Below are positions 45,059-54,250 of a DNA stretch of 64,000 nt, piece after piece. Positions within the stretch are counted from its first letter, which is position 1. Every line of letters starts with the position of its first letter. The position numbers and the translations under genes were made by a program. Under the pieces are notes generated by a model. The model ran no database searches and was not told the origin of the DNA. It worked only from the letters and a program-made list of their open reading frames with translations. The DNA comes from Anaerolineae bacterium (GTDB taxonomy: Bacteria > Chloroflexota > Anaerolineae > Promineifilales > Promineifilaceae), in contig JAMLHW010000010.1 of NCBI GenBank assembly GCA_023954475.1, positions 1-64,000 of the forward strand, read 5' to 3'.

Positions 45059-46105
45059 TTATTCTGTTTCAGTCACTTTCAACAAGCCACGCGGGGCATC
45101 CACATTGAAATCGCGTGTGTGGGCCAGATGCATCGCCAGCATTTGCCCCGGCACAATTGTCGTCAACGGCGACAAACCCTCCGGCACGGATTGCGGCAAT
45201 TGCAATGGAATGCGGGCTTCGGCCAGAGCTGCAGCATCATCACTGATGGCGATAACTTCTGCACCACGGTCGCGCATCTGACGCATGAATTCCAGCATCT
45301 TGGGCAGCATCATGCCTGACGGCGCGATCACGATTACCGGAAAGCCCTGTTCAATAACGGCCATCGGTCCGTGCAGGAAGTCGGCGCTACTGTATGGTTC
45401 GACCACGGTATAGGTCAACTCTTTCATTTTCAGCGCCAGCTCAAAGGCGGTGGCGTAATTATAACCGCGCCCAATGACGACGCAGCGCTGCATGTAGCGG
45501 TAACGAGGAGCAATTCGGCCGATTTCATCGTCCATTACCAATGTTTGTGCAACGGCAGCGGGAACCTGCTGCACATCGGCCCACAGCGACGGCTCGTCAG
45601 CCAACGCCGCACTGAGCATGGCAATCGCCATCAATTCGGATGTGTATGTCTTGGTTGCGGCCACTGCTTTTTCCACACCGGCATTCAGATTAATCACAAA
45701 ATCACTGTGCTGCGCCAGGTCTGAGTTGGGGAAATTGGTCAGCGCGGCGGTGAGCTTGCCCTGCCGTCTGGCTTCGGCGACGACACTGACGATGTCAGGG
45801 CTTTTGCCGCTCTGGCTGATGCCGAGAACAAGGGCGTTGCCGAATGTTATCGGCCGATTATAGATCGAAAATAAACTCGGCGTCGCCAACGCAACTTGCA
45901 ATCCGTTTAGCGATCCGAGCAAATATTGTGCGTAGCGACCGGCATTATCACTTGTGCCGCGCGCCGAAATGATGACGTGGTCGATATGGCGTTCTTTGAT
46001 AGCGGCAGCCAGCGCTGCAACCGTCTCGCTTTCATTCTCAAGTACTCGGCGCAACACAGCAGGTTGTTCGTGGATTTCGCGGTAGAGGTGGGTGTGGGAC
46101 AACAT
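45059..46105 (-). CDS. Glucosamine-6-phosphate deaminase of the NagB-II/SIS type
   Basis: The 348-residue protein consists of two SIS domains like the isomerase half of GlmS, without the glutaminase half. N-domain: [21 protein letters not shown] and [26 protein letters not shown]-domain: [22 protein letters not shown] and [24 protein letters not shown]. It would convert glucosamine-6-phosphate to fructose-6-phosphate and ammonia. The place between NagA and the cyclase-like gene supports deamination. The NagA stop lies 2 bp upstream of its start, so the genes are tightly linked. AgaS-type action on galactosamine-6-phosphate is the alternative. Confidence 0.87.
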   Translation of the reverse strand: MLSHTHLYREIHEQPAVLRRVLENESETVAALAAAIKERHIDHVIISARGTSDNAGRYAQYLLGSLNGLQVALATPSLFSIYNRPITFGNALVLGISQSGKSPDIVSVVAEARRQGKLTAALTNFPNSDLAQHSDFVINLNAGVEKAVAATKTYTSELMAIAMLSAALADEPSLWADVQQVPAAVAQTLVMDDEIGRIAPRYRYMQRCVVIGRGYNYATAFELALKMKELTYTVVEPYSSADFLHGPMAVIEQGFPVIVIAPSGMMLPKMLEFMRQMRDRGAEVIAISDDAAALAEARIPLQLPQSVPEGLSPLTTIVPGQMLAMHLAHTRDFNVDAPRGLLKVTETE

Positions 46106-46107
46106 GG

Positions 46108-47280
46108 TTATTGGTCAATTAGTTGGTTAGTTCGGTGTTCGCGTGCTTCATGACAGATTTTGCCACCGATAATGGTGTGTTTCACATGCAGATCAGGAGT
46201 AAGCAGGACGAAATCGGCGTCGTGACCGGGCACGATGCGGCCTTTGTGGGTGAGGCCGAGCAAGTCGGCGGGAATGGTTGTCACAGTGCGGACCGCATCG
46301 GCCGAACAGCAACCCGTGTAGGCCACTAGATTGCGCACAGCCGCATCCATCGTCACAATGCTGCCAGCCAGTGTGCCGTCCGCCAACGTCGCCCGTTGTT
46401 CGTCAACAGTCACGCTAAATGTGCCCAGTTCGTAAACGCCCGGCGGCATCGCCATGGCACCCATCGCATCGGTGACGAGATTGAGTCGGTCGCCGGCCGC
46501 TTCCCAGACAACGCGAATCAGGCCGGGATGAACATGGACGCCATCGGGAATCAGGCCAATTGTCACGCGCTCGTCGGCCAGCAAAGCACCCGCCAATCCC
46601 GGTTCGCGGTGATGCAGCGGCGGCATGGCGTTGAACAAATGCGTGCCGTAACGAATTCCGGCAGCGAATCCGGCCGTCGCTTCGCTGAAGGTCGCCAGCG
46701 AATGTCCGGCACTGACCAGCACGCCGTTGGCCGCCAACTGTTCGATCATGCTGTGTGCGCCGGGCAGTTCGGGAGCCAGTGTGACGAGCAGGATGCCGCT
46801 GTCCGCTGTCCAGCCGTGAATTTCGGCCGAATTGGGTTCGCGGATCAATGCCGGATTGTGTGCCCCCTTCTTTTGCGGATTGAGATACGGGCCTTCGACA
46901 TGCAAACCGAGTGGGTGTGCGCCGGCGTGATTTTTCGGCCGATTTTGCACCACCCGTTGCGCATGGGCGACCATCGCCAGGGGTGACGTAATAATCGTCG
47001 GCAGAAAACTGGTCACGCCAAAGCGCGGCAACTGCTCCGCCACATCCCAAATCGTGTCCGGCTCGTGGGTAAAATCGTGACCAAAGCCGCCGTTGAACTG
47101 CAGATCGATGTAACCCGGTGCAAGCGTCAAGCCCGCCGCATCGATCTGCTGCGCAGCTACAGGACAGGGTAGGTCAGCAGCCGGCGCAACCGCCTCGATA
47201 CGGTCGTCAACGACAAGCACAGCCATCCCGCTGCGTTCACCTGCGGGCGTGATAATGGTTTCCGGTTTAATGTACAGCAT
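46108..47280 (-). CDS. nagA: N-acetylglucosamine-6-phosphate deacetylase
   Basis: The 390-residue amidohydrolase has [20 protein letters not shown] (metal-site strand), [24 protein letters not shown] (the Glu ligand), [50 protein letters not shown] and [14 protein letters not shown] with the catalytic aspartate. It removes acetate from GlcNAc-6-phosphate in the cytosol, feeding NagB-II. The C-terminus shows [18 protein letters not shown]. The start at 47280 ([10 protein letters not shown]) is chosen over 47298. It lies 14 bp downstream of the hexosaminidase gene, within the operon. Confidence 0.93.
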   Translation of the reverse strand: MLYIKPETIITPAGERSGMAVLVVDDRIEAVAPAADLPCPVAAQQIDAAGLTLAPGYIDLQFNGGFGHDFTHEPDTIWDVAEQLPRFGVTSFLPTIITSPLAMVAHAQRVVQNRPKNHAGAHPLGLHVEGPYLNPQKKGAHNPALIREPNSAEIHGWTADSGILLVTLAPELPGAHSMIEQLAANGVLVSAGHSLATFSEATAGFAAGIRYGTHLFNAMPPLHHREPGLAGALLADERVTIGLIPDGVHVHPGLIRVVWEAAGDRLNLVTDAMGAMAMPPGVYELGTFSVTVDEQRATLADGTLAGSIVTMDAAVRNLVAYTGCCSADAVRTVTTIPADLLGLTHKGRIVPGHDADFVLLTPDLHVKHTIIGGKICHEAREHRTNQLIDQ

Positions 47281-47294
47281 ACAGTCGCCCCGTC

Positions 47295-48896
47295 TCAATA
47301 GCTCAGGCCGTGACCAAAAGCATATGAATCAGGTATCGACACCGGCAATTGGCCCTCAAACTGCGCCTGGCCCCACAATGCCGCAGCCAGCGCCCGCATT
47401 GATGGCGGCAAAATACTATACGTGGCGACATGTGTCTGCGCCTGTGGATAAACCCCGATGTCATAAGGAGTCCGCAGCGCAACCGTCACCGTCGGCACCC
47501 CCGTGTTGAGCAACGCCTGCGCCAACGCGGTTTGTGCCGGGTTCATACTGGCACCAATCGTGCCCACAATGAGCAAATCGTAATGCGCCGCTTTTTCGCG
47601 CAGCGCGGCAATCTCTGCGTCCGTCGGTTTGTGTGCGGTGACAAATTCGTCTACAGACGGATGATAGCTGCGCATGGCTTCTGCCAGCGTATGCCTAATG
47701 TACGAACTCGTATCGGCCGGCGTCAGGTCCTGCGGCTGCGGCACGATCACGGCAAGGCGGGCGTCTTGAGCGGGTTGCAGCGGCAACAAACCGGCATCGT
47801 TGCGCACCAGAGTCAGGGAGCGCCGCGCCAATTCAGCGGCCAGCAATTGATGGTCAGCACAACCAACCACATCGATTTCCGGCCGGGTTTGAGCGGCGAT
47901 CCAGTGCTTGAGCGCCAAAATCCGCTGCACAGAGTCAGTCACATGGGCATCGCTAAACAAGGCGCGCCTGTGTGCCAGTCGCAGGCTTTGATAAATGCGT
48001 TCCTGCACTTCCGGCTGATTGGTCGTAAGCAACAGATCGACTTCGGCGCGAACGGCGGCGATTACATCGATGATTTGACCGGCACCCTGTGTCAGCGCGG
48101 CCATGTCGAGCGCATCAGAGATAACCACGCCCTTGAAGCCCATCGTGCCGCGAACAAAGTCGTGCACAACAGCACGTGACAGCGTCGCCGGTGTTTCCAC
48201 TGTGCCTGCCAGCACCGGAATGGCAAAATGGCCGGTCATGACGAGCCGCGCACCGGCATCAATAGCAGCCTGAAACGGTGGTAGTTCAACGGTGTTGAGC
48301 CGCGTCAAACTGTGGTCGATTAGCGGCATGGCGAAATGCGAATCTTGTTGTGAATCGCCGCTGCCGGGGAAATGCTTGATGGTGGCAGCAACGCCAGCGC
48401 TTTGGATACCTGTGACGTAAGCATGTGCCATTGCCGTAACCAGCGGCGACTGATCCCCAAATGAGCGGATGCCGCATGATGAATTGTCGGGGTTGGTATT
48501 GATGTCGAGGTTGGGAGCGTAGTTGACGTTGATGCCCATTGCGGCCATTTCGCGCCCGGTGGCGGCAGCGACGCGTTGCGCCAAATCGGTGTCACGGGTT
48601 GCACCGAGCGCCATGTTGCCGGCAAACTGAGTCGTGGCAGCGCCCAGTGCGTTGAGCTGGCCGCCTTCCTGATCGGTGGCGATGATGAGTGGGGGATGTC
48701 CGGCAGCGGCGGTGATAGCCTGCAATTCGGCCGATAAGTGTCTCACCTGCTGCGGCGTCCGTACATTGTAAGGCAGAAAATACGTCACGCCTCCTGTCGG
48801 GCGTTCTGCAAGCCATAGCCTGATACGTTCGGGGACAGTCATGCCCTCAAACGCCAACATCATTTTATAACCGAGCTGATCGCGGACTGCCGTCAT
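47295..48896 (-). CDS. nagZ: Glycoside hydrolase family 3 beta-N-acetylhexosaminidase (NagZ-like)
   Basis: The 533-residue protein starts with a GH3 barrel: PPLIIATDQEGGQLNALG, NVNYAPNLDINTNPDNSSCGIRSFG, and the NagZ-type loop IKHFPGSGDSQQDSHFAMP, whose Asp/His pair is the acid-base dyad of bacterial NagZ; the nucleophile Asp lies in GVVISDALDMAAL. It continues into a second, C-terminal GH3-like sandwich (~350-533) as in longer Gram-positive and Chloroflexota types. No signal peptide is seen, so it should release GlcNAc from imported wall fragments in the cytosol. GAGGAAACAC precedes the ATG. It lies 8 bp after the ROK kinase gene. Confidence 0.88.
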   Translation of the reverse strand: MTAVRDQLGYKMMLAFEGMTVPERIRLWLAERPTGGVTYFLPYNVRTPQQVRHLSAELQAITAAAGHPPLIIATDQEGGQLNALGAATTQFAGNMALGATRDTDLAQRVAAATGREMAAMGINVNYAPNLDINTNPDNSSCGIRSFGDQSPLVTAMAHAYVTGIQSAGVAATIKHFPGSGDSQQDSHFAMPLIDHSLTRLNTVELPPFQAAIDAGARLVMTGHFAIPVLAGTVETPATLSRAVVHDFVRGTMGFKGVVISDALDMAALTQGAGQIIDVIAAVRAEVDLLLTTNQPEVQERIYQSLRLAHRRALFSDAHVTDSVQRILALKHWIAAQTRPEIDVVGCADHQLLAAELARRSLTLVRNDAGLLPLQPAQDARLAVIVPQPQDLTPADTSSYIRHTLAEAMRSYHPSVDEFVTAHKPTDAEIAALREKAAHYDLLIVGTIGASMNPAQTALAQALLNTGVPTVTVALRTPYDIGVYPQAQTHVATYSILPPSMRALAAALWGQAQFEGQLPVSIPDSYAFGHGLSY

Positions 48897-48904
48897 GTGT
48901 TTCC

Positions 48905-49846
48905 TCAAACGTGTAGCTGGGTTGCCTGGCGGGCTAAATGCAATGCGCCCCACGTTCCTGCGTTGAATCCCGCCGGTAAAAGCATAATTTTTGAATCAGG
49001 CAACATCATTTGTGTCAGCGGAGAATGGACACGCAGGTGGGCAAAATGGCTCAAAATCGGTTGTAGAAATGCGTCACCGGAATTGGCAACGCCACCACCA
49101 ATGACAACTTTTTCGACATCGTAAGCCATCACCAGCCACTGAATTGTACGAGCAAGCAACGTGCTGACATGCCGCACAATCTCCGCAGCAGCGGCACTAC
49201 CGCGCACAGCAGCCTCGTATACTTCAGAAGCAGTGACCGGCTGGGCAAAGTAGTTGGCAGCGTGTCGGGCGATGGCCGGGCCGGCCACAATGGTCTCAAG
49301 GCAACCGCGCTGGCCGCAACTGCACAGGATGCCATCGGGGTCAACGACAACGTGGCCAATTTCGCCTGCCATGCCGTTGGTACCGCGATACAGTTGACCA
49401 TTGAGGACCATGCCTGCGGAAATCCCTGTGCCAACGCTGAGGTAAGCGAGATGGCGCAGCGGTTCGGTTTGGTTGAGATGATGGTAGATGCCGACTGTGG
49501 CGGCACGAACGTCATTTTCGATCAACACGGGGGTATGGAATTCGGCCGAAAGAGTAGCGCCCAGTGGATAATGTTCCAGGTTGAGATTAGCCGCCATGCG
49601 AACGATACCGGCATCGCGCTCTACCAGACCGGGCACACCGGCGCCAATAGCAGCCACATCGCTCACAGTGCCCCCAGCTCCATTGAGCACAATGGCAACT
49701 GCATGACAAACACTGTATACCACTTGCTCAGGCGACTGGCTCAGCGTCGGCACGACCGTTTCGCTCAAAACCTGTCCGTCACGCGTGGTGAGCAGAACCG
49801 CTGTCTTTGTGCCGCCAATGTCTACACCAACCAGCAACTCACGCAT
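48905..49846 (-). CDS. ROK-family sugar kinase (probably N-acetylglucosamine/glucose kinase)
   Basis: The protein (313 residues from ATG 49846; 316 from 49855) has the ASKHA phosphate loop LLVGVDIGGTKTAVLL, the ROK consensus VGTGISAGMVLNGQLYRGTNGMAGEIGHVVVDPDG and the zinc-binding CSCGQRGCLETI. The AGEIGH motif supplies the catalytic region. In this operon, between a NagC-like regulator and NagZ/NagA, the likely substrate is GlcNAc, giving GlcNAc-6-phosphate for NagA; glucose or ManNAc remain possible. Only 15 bp or fewer separate it from the upstream regulator. Confidence 0.88.
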   Translation of the reverse strand: MRELLVGVDIGGTKTAVLLTTRDGQVLSETVVPTLSQSPEQVVYSVCHAVAIVLNGAGGTVSDVAAIGAGVPGLVERDAGIVRMAANLNLEHYPLGATLSAEFHTPVLIENDVRAATVGIYHHLNQTEPLRHLAYLSVGTGISAGMVLNGQLYRGTNGMAGEIGHVVVDPDGILCSCGQRGCLETIVAGPAIARHAANYFAQPVTASEVYEAAVRGSAAAAEIVRHVSTLLARTIQWLVMAYDVEKVVIGGGVANSGDAFLQPILSHFAHLRVHSPLTQMMLPDSKIMLLPAGFNAGTWGALHLARQATQLHV

Positions 49847-49861
49847 ATTGCCCATTAACTG

Positions 49862-51010
49862 TCAGACTATGCCCAATTCGTGCTTTAGGACCAGCGCCGA
49901 ACTGCCGAGCAAAACGATGTCCTGTCCCAGCGTCGAATAATCGATGTTTGTTTCGTAGACCATCCCGGGCAGGGTACGCCGTCGGGCTTCATCGCGAACA
50001 GCTTCGAGAAAGATTCGGCCGAAATGTTCCACACGCCCCGAAATGACAATGTGGTGAATATTGAATGCAGCTATCAAATTGGCAACCGCAACACCCAGGC
50101 GCTCGCCCGCACGGGTGACAACCATCGTCACAGCAGAATCACCAGCATGCAGCGCCGCAACCATTTCCGGCCACGTCAAAGCCGCATTACCCGTGCGCGC
50201 TGCCGCATCCGCCAACAATGAACGCGTACCGACAAACGTTTCCAGGCAACCGTGATTGCCGCAGGTACAGAGAGCGCCGTCCTCTGCCACAACCACATGC
50301 CCAATTTCGCCTGCTCCGAAACCATCACCATACAAAGGTTGACCGTCAAGGACAATGCCCGCACCGATGCCCTGGCCGATTTTGATCACGATCAAGTTAG
50401 TGCTGGGACGCACTTCGCCAAACGTGTACTCAGCCAAACCGGCGATATGGCTGTCATTGATAATGTGAACAGGTATTTCAAACCGATTTTCCAACTGGTG
50501 CTTCAACGGCAAATTGTACCAACCCAAATTTACAGCTTGCCGCACGACGCCATTTTGCGGATTGATCAAGCCGGGCGTACCAATGCCAATGCCCAGCAGC
50601 GGCTGCGTTGCAGCGGCGATCAGTCTGTCTACCAGCGTGTAGACAAGCTGCAGAGCATCTGTTCCCATGCGCCCTGCAACCGGCAGTTCCAACCGGTTGC
50701 TGAATTCGCCGCGCAAATTGGTCAACACGCCGCGAAAATTGTGGCTGCTCAAATCGACACAGACCGATTGCCATGCGTCCGCGTTAAATTCCAGCATGGT
50801 CGGCGGCTTCCCCCCGGCCGATGGCCCAAGACCCACTTCAAAAACCAATTGTTCATCGAGCAAATCACGCACGATGCTCGATACAGTCGGCCGAGTCAGG
50901 TGTGTGGCGCGCGCAATGTCGGCACGACTGATGTGACCATAATCGTAGATGGTTCTGAGTACCAGTTGGGTATTGTGGTTTTTTGTGTGGTGACGTGTTG
51001 CTTTGCGCAT
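49862..51010 (-). CDS. ROK-family transcriptional regulator (NagC/XylR-like)
   Basis: The 382-residue protein has an N-terminal winged helix (LVLRTIYDYGHISRADIARATHLTRPTVSSIVRDLL) followed by a ROK sugar-binding domain (IGIGTPGLINPQNGVV, IKIGQGIGAGIVLDGQPLYGDGFGAGEIGHVVV, CTCGNHGCLETFVG). It lacks a kinase-type DxGxT loop at the domain start, as expected for a regulator. It should repress the GlcNAc operon that it heads and respond to an amino sugar or its phosphate. An operator-like dyad lies 13 bp upstream. Confidence 0.9.
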   Translation of the reverse strand: MRKATRHHTKNHNTQLVLRTIYDYGHISRADIARATHLTRPTVSSIVRDLLDEQLVFEVGLGPSAGGKPPTMLEFNADAWQSVCVDLSSHNFRGVLTNLRGEFSNRLELPVAGRMGTDALQLVYTLVDRLIAAATQPLLGIGIGTPGLINPQNGVVRQAVNLGWYNLPLKHQLENRFEIPVHIINDSHIAGLAEYTFGEVRPSTNLIVIKIGQGIGAGIVLDGQPLYGDGFGAGEIGHVVVAEDGALCTCGNHGCLETFVGTRSLLADAAARTGNAALTWPEMVAALHAGDSAVTMVVTRAGERLGVAVANLIAAFNIHHIVISGRVEHFGRIFLEAVRDEARRRTLPGMVYETNIDYSTLGQDIVLLGSSALVLKHELGIV

Positions 51011-51022
51011 GACGGTAGCTTA

Positions 51023-51045
51023 CTTAGTTATCTTAACTTACTAAG
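51023..51045. promoter_or_regulatory. ROK-type operator CTTAGT-N11-ACTAAG
   Basis: CTTAGT (51023-51028) and ACTAAG (51040-51045) form an inverted repeat 13 bp upstream of the ROK regulator start. The TTAGT...ACTAA arms match the known style of Bacillus XylR operators. A possible -10 TAAGCT lies 6 bp before the ATG, inside the left arm side, so binding here would block the operon promoter. Confidence 0.6.
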
Positions 51046-51117
51046 ATCGTACAGGGTTCCCTGCATCCTGTCAATGAAATGCAAGAGAAACTAAAGCGGA
51101 GAGGCACAAATCGCGGA

Positions 51118-51158
51118 AAAACGACAAAGCGGCTTCGATATAACTCGAAACCGCTTTG
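51118..51158 (-). terminator. Rho-independent terminator of the small RNA
   Basis: CAAAGCGG and CCGCTTTG arms, extended by TTCGA/TCGAA, form a 13-bp stem with one mismatch (51125-51158). On the minus strand it is followed by TCGTTTTTCC. It lies just after the tRNA-like 3' end. Confidence 0.85.
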
Positions 51159-51169
51159 CTATCTAAGTC

Positions 51170-51322
51170 CGCAGGACGGGATTCGAACCCTTTCACAATA
51201 ACGATTAAGGAACACTCACGGTTCTGATGCTAACAACACTGTGGTTGGAAAGACTAACTCTTACTTCGAAAGCTTAAACCTGCTTCGCATCAACGAACTG
51301 TACCAACAGAAGTGTCCTGCGT
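51170..51322 (-). ncRNA. Structured small RNA with tRNA-like 3' end (unassigned)
   Basis: The region has its own consensus promoter and terminator and no coding frame. The predicted RNA start coincides with CGCAGGAC, which pairs with GTCCTGCG 152 nt downstream. Just before that 3' strand is GGGTTCGAATCCC, the T-arm consensus of tRNAs. Inside, CTGTTGGTACAG resembles a D-arm, and TTGATGC near the 5' side can pair with GCATCAG further down; GAAC/GTTC form another hairpin. A normal anticodon arm cannot be built, no CCA follows, and the length is twice a tRNA but under half a tmRNA. Candidates are a tRNA-like regulatory RNA or a disrupted tRNA gene. Confidence 0.6.
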
Positions 51323-51328
51323 AACAAC

Positions 51329-51357
51329 ATCATAAAACGTTTTCTGACCAATGTCAA
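51329..51357 (-). promoter_or_regulatory. Consensus promoter TTGACA-N17-TATGAT for the small RNA
   Basis: On the minus strand a perfect -35 TTGACA (51352-51357) and TATGAT (51329-51334) are 17 bp apart, the best promoter match in the window. It overlaps the stop codon of the last baseplate-operon gene and points at the small RNA, with start predicted near 51322. Confidence 0.85.
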
Positions 51358-54155
51358 GCATAATTTTCCGATTGGCGTACACGCGCACGCTGATCGGCAA
51401 TGGGGATATTGGTGTTGTCGTTGGTAATGGACACTGAAGCGACATTGTCCGCTATCAGCCACTGGGGGCGTCGCGGATCACCTAGTGGATTGAGCGGATT
51501 GAAGCGCACGCCAGTATTGAAATCTGCGATATGATTGTGGCGCACGATCATGCGTTTACCCATGTAACCAAAGACGCGTATCCCTTCTATATGCAGCTCG
51601 CTGGTACTGCCGGTGCGCTGTAACGTTATTTTGTTGTCGTCGATGAGCACACTGTCGCCATTGCCGACAAAGATGCCATGCCGCTCGCCGGTTGCCGTGG
51701 AGGGCAGTGTGCAGTTGACTGTGTTGCCGCGCACCAGAATGGTAACTGCCCTGTCGGGCGTGCCGCGCTGGTTTTCTCTGTGGCTGAGACCGACGTGGAT
51801 GCCTTGAATCACATCTTGGATCGTGTTATCGAAGATGCGCACATCGGTCGCATTGCTGCCACCGATGACGATGCCCTGACCGGCAACACTGCCTTGATCG
51901 GTGCGTGCGGCAGCGAGCCAACGGCGTACAGCCGGGATTGACGTTGCGCCGCTTGTGTTCAGGAGAATGCTGTCGGCGGCGCGATACAGCGCCTGCTGGG
52001 CTGTGTCGCCACGGCGAATCGTGTCAGAAACAAGTGTTTGCCACAGATCGGCATTTGCCAGGGCAGGGTGGGTGGTGAAAAAGATTGATTCTCGGCCGAT
52101 TGTGATACCGACGACATTGCCCCGCGTTCGGGAAGCGCCGAGGCGTGCCGGCGCAGCGTTCGTGATACGCGCATTGGCAACGAGCAAGTTGCGCAGCTTG
52201 CCGCGTGCAACTTTGTCAGTTACCAGCGTGTCAATTGTCGCCGTGCGCGGTGACTGGACGACGCGCATGACGTTGTCACTGACATGCGAACGCCACACAT
52301 TGGTCAGCAGGATACCCGTTTGCAGGTTGCCGACATGCAAATCACAGTGGCGAATGCGAACGGTGCTTTGGACGACCGGATCGACGGCATTGTTGACGCG
52401 AATACAAGTCGCGGCGCGAGAAGTGCCAGGCGCACCGATGACCTGCACATCATCGACAGTGACATCACCGCAATCGCTGAAGGTGAGAACTCCGTTGAGG
52501 GTGTTGCCGATGACGAGTTTGCCGATGCGGCTTTCGGCCGAAAGGTGTTCAATCGTCACACTGGCACACTTCTCAAAGCGAATCGCCGCCTCCTGCTCGG
52601 CAGCAACCAGTTTTGTACCCCACCCGCTACCCGACAACACCAGATGTCCTTTCGCGACGGCCTGCACGGTTTCGGCCGATTCATACTCTCCGACCGCAAA
52701 GCAGATCAGCGCGTCACCACCATCCGGAATGGCGTCAAACACAGCCTGCAAGTCGGCGCCGGGCGCAACATGGAATGTACACCGACCGCCGCCATTGGTG
52801 CGACACAAAATATCCAGCGCTTCCTGCACCGTCGTTGCACCTGCCAGTTCCGGCTGACAGTTGGCATTTTCATAACTGATATCTTCAGCCTTCAGATCGG
52901 ACAACGGCGGGAACAGACAGCGGCAATCACCGTCGTCGACGAGCTGCCACCCTGCTGCGGTGCGATCGACCAATGCTAACGGACAATAATAATGTTCGAT
53001 GCCCATGCGCGGCTGCGCCAGCGGACCAACGGCGTCACGCGGCCACAACACATCTCCCAGATTGGTCCGCGCCGGAATCAGCCAGTAATCACCTGTCTGG
53101 AAATGGGCACCTGCTGCCGGGCCAAACAAAATTTCGACGCCGTCTTCGAGGCGCAAATACCCCTGATTATCGGCGGCAATTTCGACCGTCTGTGGGCCGT
53201 CGCTGTCCCAGCGGCGCACCTTGCGCGTCTCTGCAAAGTTGTTGATGTCAATGACTGCGCCATTGGGATCGATTGTCAATGTTTTATCGTTGACATCAAT
53301 GAGTTTGACGACAACTCCCGGCTCACCGCGCAGCTCACGGTCGTCGTCAGTTAACTCAACCCAATCGTCAATACGGAAGCTGAGATTATCATCGCGTCCT
53401 TGATTGGCAATGATGATGTTATCACCGTCCTGATCAACCCACTCAGCAACGACACTGCCGTTTTCGCGGCTGTAGAGGAATGTCGCCGTACCCAATCCGC
53501 CGGCATCGAGAATTTGTACGCGGTAGAGCTGGTTCTCCAATCGGCGATACCCGGCCGAAGCGGGTACGATGCATGGCTCTGTTGAACCGGTTTCCGGTTG
53601 GGCGCGGGCAGTCAGATTGCCGGTTGAGGCTAGGGGCAAATTCGGCCGAAAACCGGCAGCAAAATCAGCACAGGTCGCGCCGTCATTAACCTGCTGCAAC
53701 CTGACCTGCGTCACGACCTGTACACGCGTTGCCGTGTCCGGGCCGCCAAGTGCCGGTTCCCGAATGTCGCCGTCTTCCAGCGCTGTAATGTGCCGTTCCC
53801 ATACATCGAGATAGGCGAGATAGCGTCCGGACGCACCGGGCAATATCGCACCGGGAAAATCAGGCTGACCAGTGAACAAATGACTGACGTCGTTTTCGCA
53901 CAGAATGCCGGCGACATAATATCGGCCGATGCCAATGCGCAGATTGGCGCCGTCAATCGTGATAGCATAGCCGGCGTCGTTTTCCGGCGCACAGCAACCA
54001 CCGATCACGTCATACCGCGTTACGCGGTCGCGATACGTCGCAATCTCAAATGCCTCGTTCCAATCGGCATCGAGCTGAACGCGGCCCTGCTGCTGTAAAA
54101 CCCGACTGTAATGCTTGTTTTTATCAAATGTGTTGCGGGTGAAATCGCCTTGCAT
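51354..54155 (-). CDS. Baseplate-operon protein with DUF6519-like N-terminus and right-handed beta-helix
   Basis: The 933-residue protein starts MQGDFTRNTFDKNKHYSRVL, QQQGRVQLDADWNEAFEI, a signature of a family (I recall it as DUF6519) found in contractile-tail-like clusters. From ~470 to ~900 it carries parallel beta-helix repeats (NTLNGVLTFSDCGDVTVDDVQVIG, SHVSDNVMRVV, NATDVRIFDNTIQDVIQGIHV, RMIVRHNHIADFNTGVRF), as in tail spikes. A likely role is an outer spike or fibre that contacts the target surface, but this is inference. GGAG sets the start at 54155; 95 bp separate it from the tail-I gene. Its stop overlaps the small-RNA promoter. Confidence 0.8.
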   Translation of the reverse strand: MQGDFTRNTFDKNKHYSRVLQQQGRVQLDADWNEAFEIATYRDRVTRYDVIGGCCAPENDAGYAITIDGANLRIGIGRYYVAGILCENDVSHLFTGQPDFPGAILPGASGRYLAYLDVWERHITALEDGDIREPALGGPDTATRVQVVTQVRLQQVNDGATCADFAAGFRPNLPLASTGNLTARAQPETGSTEPCIVPASAGYRRLENQLYRVQILDAGGLGTATFLYSRENGSVVAEWVDQDGDNIIIANQGRDDNLSFRIDDWVELTDDDRELRGEPGVVVKLIDVNDKTLTIDPNGAVIDINNFAETRKVRRWDSDGPQTVEIAADNQGYLRLEDGVEILFGPAAGAHFQTGDYWLIPARTNLGDVLWPRDAVGPLAQPRMGIEHYYCPLALVDRTAAGWQLVDDGDCRCLFPPLSDLKAEDISYENANCQPELAGATTVQEALDILCRTNGGGRCTFHVAPGADLQAVFDAIPDGGDALICFAVGEYESAETVQAVAKGHLVLSGSGWGTKLVAAEQEAAIRFEKCASVTIEHLSAESRIGKLVIGNTLNGVLTFSDCGDVTVDDVQVIGAPGTSRAATCIRVNNAVDPVVQSTVRIRHCDLHVGNLQTGILLTNVWRSHVSDNVMRVVQSPRTATIDTLVTDKVARGKLRNLLVANARITNAAPARLGASRTRGNVVGITIGRESIFFTTHPALANADLWQTLVSDTIRRGDTAQQALYRAADSILLNTSGATSIPAVRRWLAAARTDQGSVAGQGIVIGGSNATDVRIFDNTIQDVIQGIHVGLSHRENQRGTPDRAVTILVRGNTVNCTLPSTATGERHGIFVGNGDSVLIDDNKITLQRTGSTSELHIEGIRVFGYMGKRMIVRHNHIADFNTGVRFNPLNPLGDPRRPQWLIADNVASVSITNDNTNIPIADQRARVRQSENYA

Positions 54156-54176
54156 GCGACTACTCCATTGATTGTA

Positions 54177-54228
54177 AGTTGGTTGAATGGTTGGCTCGTC
54201 AGCGTTGAATCGGCCAACCAACTAACAA
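54177..54228. other. Inverted repeat in the gap between the tail-I and beta-helix genes
   Basis: AGTTGGTT...GGTTGGC (54177-54196) and GGCCAACCAACT (54217-54228) can pair in the intercistronic gap. The pairing is interrupted. It may be a processing or attenuation hairpin. Confidence 0.4.
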
Positions 54229-54250
54229 ACCATCAAACAGCCTATTCCAG

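Noticed and set aside
47430-48179. Plus-strand frame of 249 codons
   Set aside because: It is antisense to the GH3 gene and shows no family pattern.
51170-51322. Ordinary tRNA gene
   Set aside because: Only the T-arm and closing stem fit. A 7-bp anticodon loop with a 5-bp stem cannot be placed, and the length is about twice that of a tRNA.
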